A stretch of 10,391 bases of DNA, from contig JAAXXA010000057.1 in assembly GCA_013334735.1 (NCBI GenBank), positions 1 through 10,391 on the forward strand. Direction: 5' to 3'. Under the pieces are notes generated by a model, which did no database searches, was not told the DNA's origin, and saw only the letters and a list, made by a program, of their open reading frames with translations. Positions 6,914 through 10,391 of this stretch are shown one piece after another (position 1 is the first letter of the stretch; each line of letters starts with the position of its first letter). Position numbers and translations under genes: made by a program. The DNA is from Bacteroidota bacterium (GTDB lineage: Bacteria; Bacteroidota; Bacteroidia; Bacteroidales; CG2-30-32-10).

Positions 6914-7294
6914 TTAACCTTTTGGTGCCTTCTTTTTGTTAGCTATAGTTTTTTTCTTACCTTTTCTAGTTCTTGCATTGTTTTTTGTTCTCTGTCCTCT
7001 TAAGGGCAAGCCACTACGATGACGTACTCCCCTGTAGCATCCAATATCCATAAGACGTTTTATATTCATCTGAACTTCAGAACGAAGCGAACCTTCAACT
7101 TTGAATTTATCGTTAATAACATTTCTGATTTTAGATTGTTCGTCATCTGTCCATTCCTGAACTTTTTTATCTAAATCTACACCTGCTTCCAACAATATTT
7201 TACGGGCATTACTTCTGCCAATGCCATAAATATATGTTAAACCAATTTCTCCTCTTTTGTTTTTAGGTAAATCAATACCTGATATACGTGCCAT
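6914..7294 (-). CDS. rpsM: 30S ribosomal protein S13
   Basis: S13 is in the head of the small subunit and forms intersubunit bridges with the 50S central protuberance; its C-terminal tail contacts P-site tRNA. The 126-residue protein shows MARISGIDLPKNKRGEIGLTYIYGIGRSNA with the helix-hairpin-helix, then RLMDIGCYRGVRHRSGLPLRGQRTKNNARTRKGKKK, the family signature and basic tail. It is complete and ordinary. The gap to the upstream rpmJ (81 bp) is the longest inside the operon. In E. coli the equivalent leader holds the S4-binding translational control site; whether this gap does anything similar is not evident. Confidence 0.98.
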   Translation of the reverse strand: MARISGIDLPKNKRGEIGLTYIYGIGRSNARKILLEAGVDLDKKVQEWTDDEQSKIRNVINDKFKVEGSLRSEVQMNIKRLMDIGCYRGVRHRSGLPLRGQRTKNNARTRKGKKKTIANKKKAPKG

Positions 7295-7375
7295 ATTCTA
7301 TATCGTGTTTATTTTTACTGTTTAAATTTGTCTTTAATCTTTATGTGATTTAATGAACACTTGTTAATTTTTTAA

Positions 7376-7492
7376 TTAACCTTGGCGTTGTTTGTATTTT
7401 GGATTTTTTTTATTAATCACATATACGACTCCCTTCCTGCGAACAACTTTGCAATCGGGAGTTCTTTTCTTAACAGATGCTTTTATTTTCAT
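7376..7492 (-). CDS. rpmJ: 50S ribosomal protein L36 (zinc-free form), 38 residues
   Basis: I translated this small gene by hand from the ATG at 7490-7492 to TAA at 7376-7378. The product begins MKIKASVKKRTPDCKVVRRK and ends NKKNPKYKQRQG, matching L36 over its full 38-residue length. L36 is the last and smallest large-subunit protein and binds 23S rRNA. The zinc ribbon of E. coli-type L36 uses C11, C14, C27 and H33; here these positions are T11, C14, N27 and Y33, so only one ligand remains and zinc cannot be bound in the normal way. Such zinc-free paralogues are known, and this form is common in Bacteroidota. It lies between infA (32 bp) and rpsM (81 bp), the expected place. Confidence 0.97.
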   Translation of the reverse strand: MKIKASVKKRTPDCKVVRRKGVVYVINKKNPKYKQRQG

Positions 7493-7524
7493 TGTGTTTA
7501 TTTATTATTTTAATCTTGTTTTTA

Positions 7525-7743
7525 TTATTTATATCTGAATGTTATTCTACCTTTTGTAAGATCATAAGGAGACATCTCTATTTTTACTTTATCGCCAGGT
7601 AAAATTTTAATATAGTGCATTCTCATTTTTCCTGAAATATGGGCTATTATTACATGACCATTTTCAAGTTCAACTCGAAACATCGCATTTCCTAATGACT
7701 CTACTACCGTTCCATCCTGCTCAATTGATAACTGTTTCGACAT
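7525..7743 (-). CDS. infA: Translation initiation factor IF-1
   Basis: IF-1 binds the ribosomal A site and works with IF-2 and IF-3 during initiation. At 72 residues it is full length and is essentially one S1-like OB fold: IEQDGTVVESLGNAMFRVEL (7-26), NGHVIIAHISGKMRMHYIKI, then LPGDKVKIEMSPYDLTKGRITFRYK. It lies 19 bp after map and 32 bp before rpmJ, the map-infA-rpmJ order found in many bacteria outside the gammaproteobacteria. The start codon is preceded by an A-rich leader (AAAAGTAAAAATTAA) without Shine-Dalgarno. Confidence 0.98.
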   Translation of the reverse strand: MSKQLSIEQDGTVVESLGNAMFRVELENGHVIIAHISGKMRMHYIKILPGDKVKIEMSPYDLTKGRITFRYK

Positions 7744-7762
7744 TTAATTTTTACTTTTAACT

Positions 7763-8539
7763 TTATAACTTTTTTATTACTTCTTCAATTTCTTTAAATG
7801 ATGATAATATTTCTGCTTTGTTTTTCCTGACAACTATAGTATGTTCAAAATGTGCAGAAGGTAAACCATCAATTGTTCTAATTGTCCATCCATCAGATTC
7901 TTGCACTACTTCATAACTTCCCATATTAATCATTGGTTCTATTGCGATTACCAATCCTTCACTCAACTTCATGCCACTTCCTCTTTTTCCGTAATTGGGA
8001 ACTTCAGGTTTTTCATGCAAATTTTTTCCTATTCCATGTCCTACTAAATCCCTAACAACTGAATAGCCAAAACTTTGAACATAACTCTGTATTGCAAATC
8101 CAATATCGCCCAATCTTTTTCCTACAATAGCGTTTTCAATGCCCAGATATAAAGATTCTTTTGTTTTTTGCAAAAGATCAATAATAGCTGGTTTAACTTC
8201 TCCCACACAAAATGTGTAAGCAGAATCGCCGAAATAGCCATTTTTCAAAACTCCACAATCTATTGAAACAATATCACCTTCTTTTAGTTCTGTATTATCA
8301 GGAATACCATGAACAACTTTATCATTAATAGAAATACAAAGTGTTGCCGGATATTTTCTGTATCCTTTAAATGCAGGTACAGATTTATTATCTTTAATAA
8401 ACTCTTCCGCAATCCTGTCAAGAGTTATAGTTTTAATACCAGGCTTTATATTTTTAGCTACCTCTGCTATAGTTTTACCAACAAGTAAAGAACTCTTTTT
8501 AATTTTTTCTATTTCTTCCTCTGTCTTATAAAAAATCAT
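7763..8539 (-). CDS. map: Methionine aminopeptidase, type I
   Basis: Removes the initiator methionine from nascent proteins when the second residue is small. The 258-residue protein has the pita-bread fold without an N-terminal extension, so it is type I, and lacks the internal insert of type II enzymes. The five metal ligands are visible: D94 (SIDCG), D105 (FGDSA), H168 (VGHGIG), E201 (AIEPM) and E232 (FEHT). Substrate-site histidines H77 (VVHGIP) and H175 (LHEKP) are also present. The gene starts 9 bp after the secY stop and ends 19 bp before infA, so it is firmly inside the operon; linkage to secY and infA ties processing of nascent chains to their synthesis and export. Confidence 0.97.
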   Translation of the reverse strand: MIFYKTEEEIEKIKKSSLLVGKTIAEVAKNIKPGIKTITLDRIAEEFIKDNKSVPAFKGYRKYPATLCISINDKVVHGIPDNTELKEGDIVSIDCGVLKNGYFGDSAYTFCVGEVKPAIIDLLQKTKESLYLGIENAIVGKRLGDIGFAIQSYVQSFGYSVVRDLVGHGIGKNLHEKPEVPNYGKRGSGMKLSEGLVIAIEPMINMGSYEVVQESDGWTIRTIDGLPSAHFEHTIVVRKNKAEILSSFKEIEEVIKKL

Positions 8540-8548
8540 ATTTTAAGA

Positions 8549-9910
8549 CTAACTGGGCATGTTTACACTAGAACGACCTTTAATTCTTCCGGATTTCATC
8601 AATCCATCATAATGACGCATTAATAAATGACTTTCTATTTGCTGCAATGTATCTAAAATAACACCTACAAGGATAAGAAGAGATGTTCCGCCATAAAATT
8701 GCGCAAATTGACTACTTACTCCAGTAAACCTAACCAGGGCAGGCATAATAGCAACAAAAGCTAAAAACAAAGATCCTGGCAATGTTATTCTTGACATCAC
8801 ATTATCAATAAAATCGGCAGTTTTCTTTCCTGGTTTTACACCGGGAATAAAACCTCCATTTTTCTTCATATCTTCTGCCATTTGATTTGGATTTACTGTA
8901 ATTGCAGTATAAAAATAAGTAAATAACACTATCATTAAAGCAAAAGTGAAGTTATATGTAAAACCGTTAAAATCTGAAAATGCAGCTGCAATACCTGATA
9001 ATGATTCGCTTTTTGCAAAGCCAACCAGTGTAACAGGTAAAAACATAATTGCCTGAGCAAAAATAATTGGCATTACACCCGCAGCATTAACCTTTAAAGG
9101 TATATACTGACGTACACCGCCATATTGCTTATTACCTACAATTCTTTTTGCAAATTGGACAGGAATTTTCCGGGTGCCCTGAACAAGAAGAATGCATAAT
9201 AATATAATAAACACTAGCACTGCAAGTTCAACAATAAATACAACAAGTCCGCCTCCAACTTCACCCATTCTTGAAACAAACTCTTGAACCAATGAACTTG
9301 GGAGTCGTGCAATAATACCTATCATAATGATGAGTGAAATTCCATTACCAATTCCTTTATCAGTAATTTTTTCACCGAGCCACATAACAAACATAGTTCC
9401 TGAGACAAGGATTATTATTGAGGACACCCAAAAGAATACTGAAGGGCTTGAGATTCCGGGATCAAAAGGAGATATTGCTTCATTAGGTAATTGAGAAATA
9501 ACATTGCCAAGATAAGCCGGAGCTTGTCCTGCTGTTATCAGGACTGTAAGATAACGTGTAATCTGGTTTATCTTTTTTCTTCCGCTTTCACCATCTTTCT
9601 GAAGTTTCTGAAAATATGGTATCGCCATACCTAATAATTGCACAACAATAGAAGCTGAAATATAAGGCATTATTCCAAGTGCAAAAATTGATGCATTTGA
9701 AAACGCCCCGCCGGAAAACATATTTAAAAGTCCGAGTAAACCATCTTTTGATTGAGCCTCTAATGCGCTTAATTGAGAAGGATCAATACCGGGAAGTACA
9801 ACATAAGATCCGAGTCTATAAATAAGAACAAAGCCTATAGTGTTAATAATCCTAACTCTAAGGTCCTCAATTTTATAAATATTTCTTATTGTCTGTATAA
9901 ATCTTTTCAT
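8549..9910 (-). CDS. secY: Protein translocase subunit SecY
   Basis: SecY is the channel-forming subunit of the SecYEG translocon in the inner membrane, moving unfolded proteins to the periplasm and into the membrane. The 453-residue protein is highly hydrophobic and consistent with ten membrane segments. Family signatures are at 63-88 (NMFSGGAFSNASIFALGIMP, then YISASI) and 178-196 (LGEKITDKGIGNGISLIIM). The basic cytosolic loop RKIPVQFAKRIVG (247-259) and QYIPLKVNAAGVMPIIFA, and the C-terminal MRHYDGLMKSGRIKGR, are ribosome- and SecA-facing regions. It is a little longer than E. coli SecY (443). It follows rplO by only 6 bp and precedes map by 9 bp, implying translational coupling. Confidence 0.98.
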   Translation of the reverse strand: MKRFIQTIRNIYKIEDLRVRIINTIGFVLIYRLGSYVVLPGIDPSQLSALEAQSKDGLLGLLNMFSGGAFSNASIFALGIMPYISASIVVQLLGMAIPYFQKLQKDGESGRKKINQITRYLTVLITAGQAPAYLGNVISQLPNEAISPFDPGISSPSVFFWVSSIIILVSGTMFVMWLGEKITDKGIGNGISLIIMIGIIARLPSSLVQEFVSRMGEVGGGLVVFIVELAVLVFIILLCILLVQGTRKIPVQFAKRIVGNKQYGGVRQYIPLKVNAAGVMPIIFAQAIMFLPVTLVGFAKSESLSGIAAAFSDFNGFTYNFTFALMIVLFTYFYTAITVNPNQMAEDMKKNGGFIPGVKPGKKTADFIDNVMSRITLPGSLFLAFVAIMPALVRFTGVSSQFAQFYGGTSLLILVGVILDTLQQIESHLLMRHYDGLMKSGRIKGRSSVNMPS

Positions 9911-9916
9911 TAATCG

Positions 9917-10363
9917 CTATATTTTAGTTGCAGTACCACCGTTTGCCTCAATTGCCTTTATGGCGCCTGCTGAAAAAGCATGAGCTTTCACATCAAGTTT
10001 GATTTTAAGTTCACCTTTAGCAAGTATTTTTATCAGATCTTTTTTTGCTGTAAGACCATTTGCTTTAAGAACTTCGGGATCAATTGAGGTAAGCCCTTTA
10101 TTATCATATAAATTTTGGAGTATTTCTAAATTAATACCTCTATACTCAACCCTATTGAAATTTTTAAAACCAAATTTAGGTAGTCTTCTATGTATAGGCA
10201 TCTGTCCTCCTTCAAATCCACTTTTTGAAGAATAACCGGAGCGAGATTGAGCTCCTTTATTACCTCTAGTAGAGGTCCCACCTTTGCCAGATCCCTGACC
10301 ACGTCCTATTCTTTTTCTATTTTTTACAGAACCTTCTGCAGGTTTAAGATTTGATAAATCCAT
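9917..10363 (-). CDS. rplO: 50S ribosomal protein L15
   Basis: L15 is an early-binding large-subunit protein. The 148-residue protein is complete: MDLSNLKPAEGSVKNRKRIG, the Gly/Arg-rich extended arm GRGQGSGKGGTSTRGNKGAQ (21-40), then FEGGQMPIHRRLPKFGFKN (50-68), and a globular C-terminal domain with IKLDVKAHAFSAGAIKAIEANGG. It ends with TAG only 6 bp before the secY ATG, the usual rplO-secY junction. The 28 bases upstream to the window edge are an A/T-rich leader; rpmD (L30), expected next upstream, is outside the window or not recognisable in what remains. Confidence 0.98.
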   Translation of the reverse strand: MDLSNLKPAEGSVKNRKRIGRGQGSGKGGTSTRGNKGAQSRSGYSSKSGFEGGQMPIHRRLPKFGFKNFNRVEYRGINLEILQNLYDNKGLTSIDPEVLKANGLTAKKDLIKILAKGELKIKLDVKAHAFSAGAIKAIEANGGTATKI

Positions 10364-10391
10364 GATATATTTTAAGAAAAAGAAAAATATA

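Overview
The window comes from a member of the Bacteroidota. The evidence is the gene order (rplO-secY-map-infA-rpmJ-rpsM-rpsK-rpsD-rpoA-rplQ), an AT-rich genome, translation starts preceded by A-rich leaders with no Shine-Dalgarno motif, a ribosomal protein L36 that has lost its zinc ligands, a cysteine-free S4, and a FISUMP-domain surface protein. I cannot name a genus from this sequence.

Layout. Positions 2-586 (+) hold the C-terminal part of a PreA-like dihydropyrimidine dehydrogenase subunit, cut by the window edge. After a 43-bp gap comes a 410-residue single-pass membrane protein (+) with a cytoplasmic GYF_2 domain and a predicted external FISUMP domain. This gene converges on enolase (-), and a perfect 14-bp hairpin lies between the two stop codons. 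Upstream of eno on the same strand is an FkbM-family methyltransferase gene that is much more AT-rich than its neighbours. It starts just past a strong intrinsic terminator that closes the ribosomal operon.

From 4158 to the right edge, everything is one minus-strand operon in transcription order rplO, secY, map, infA, rpmJ, rpsM, rpsK, rpsD, rpoA, rplQ. It corresponds to the end of the spc operon joined to the alpha operon. Gaps are 6-81 bp. The 38-codon rpmJ gene is easily missed because of its size. The products are ribosomal proteins, the SecYEG channel, the enzyme that removes N-terminal Met, initiation factor IF-1 and the RNA polymerase alpha subunit, so the block couples ribosome assembly, initiation, nascent-chain processing, secretion and transcription.

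Most of the window is conserved housekeeping sequence and I see no convincing undescribed system. The points worth a second look are the AT-rich FkbM gene between rplQ and eno, the GYF_2-TM-FISUMP architecture, a heptamer repeat array forming the rplQ leader, and the charged C-terminal tail of L17. No stretch longer than 300 bases lacks a gene. No tRNA, rRNA, CRISPR array, insertion sequence or riboswitch was recognised.
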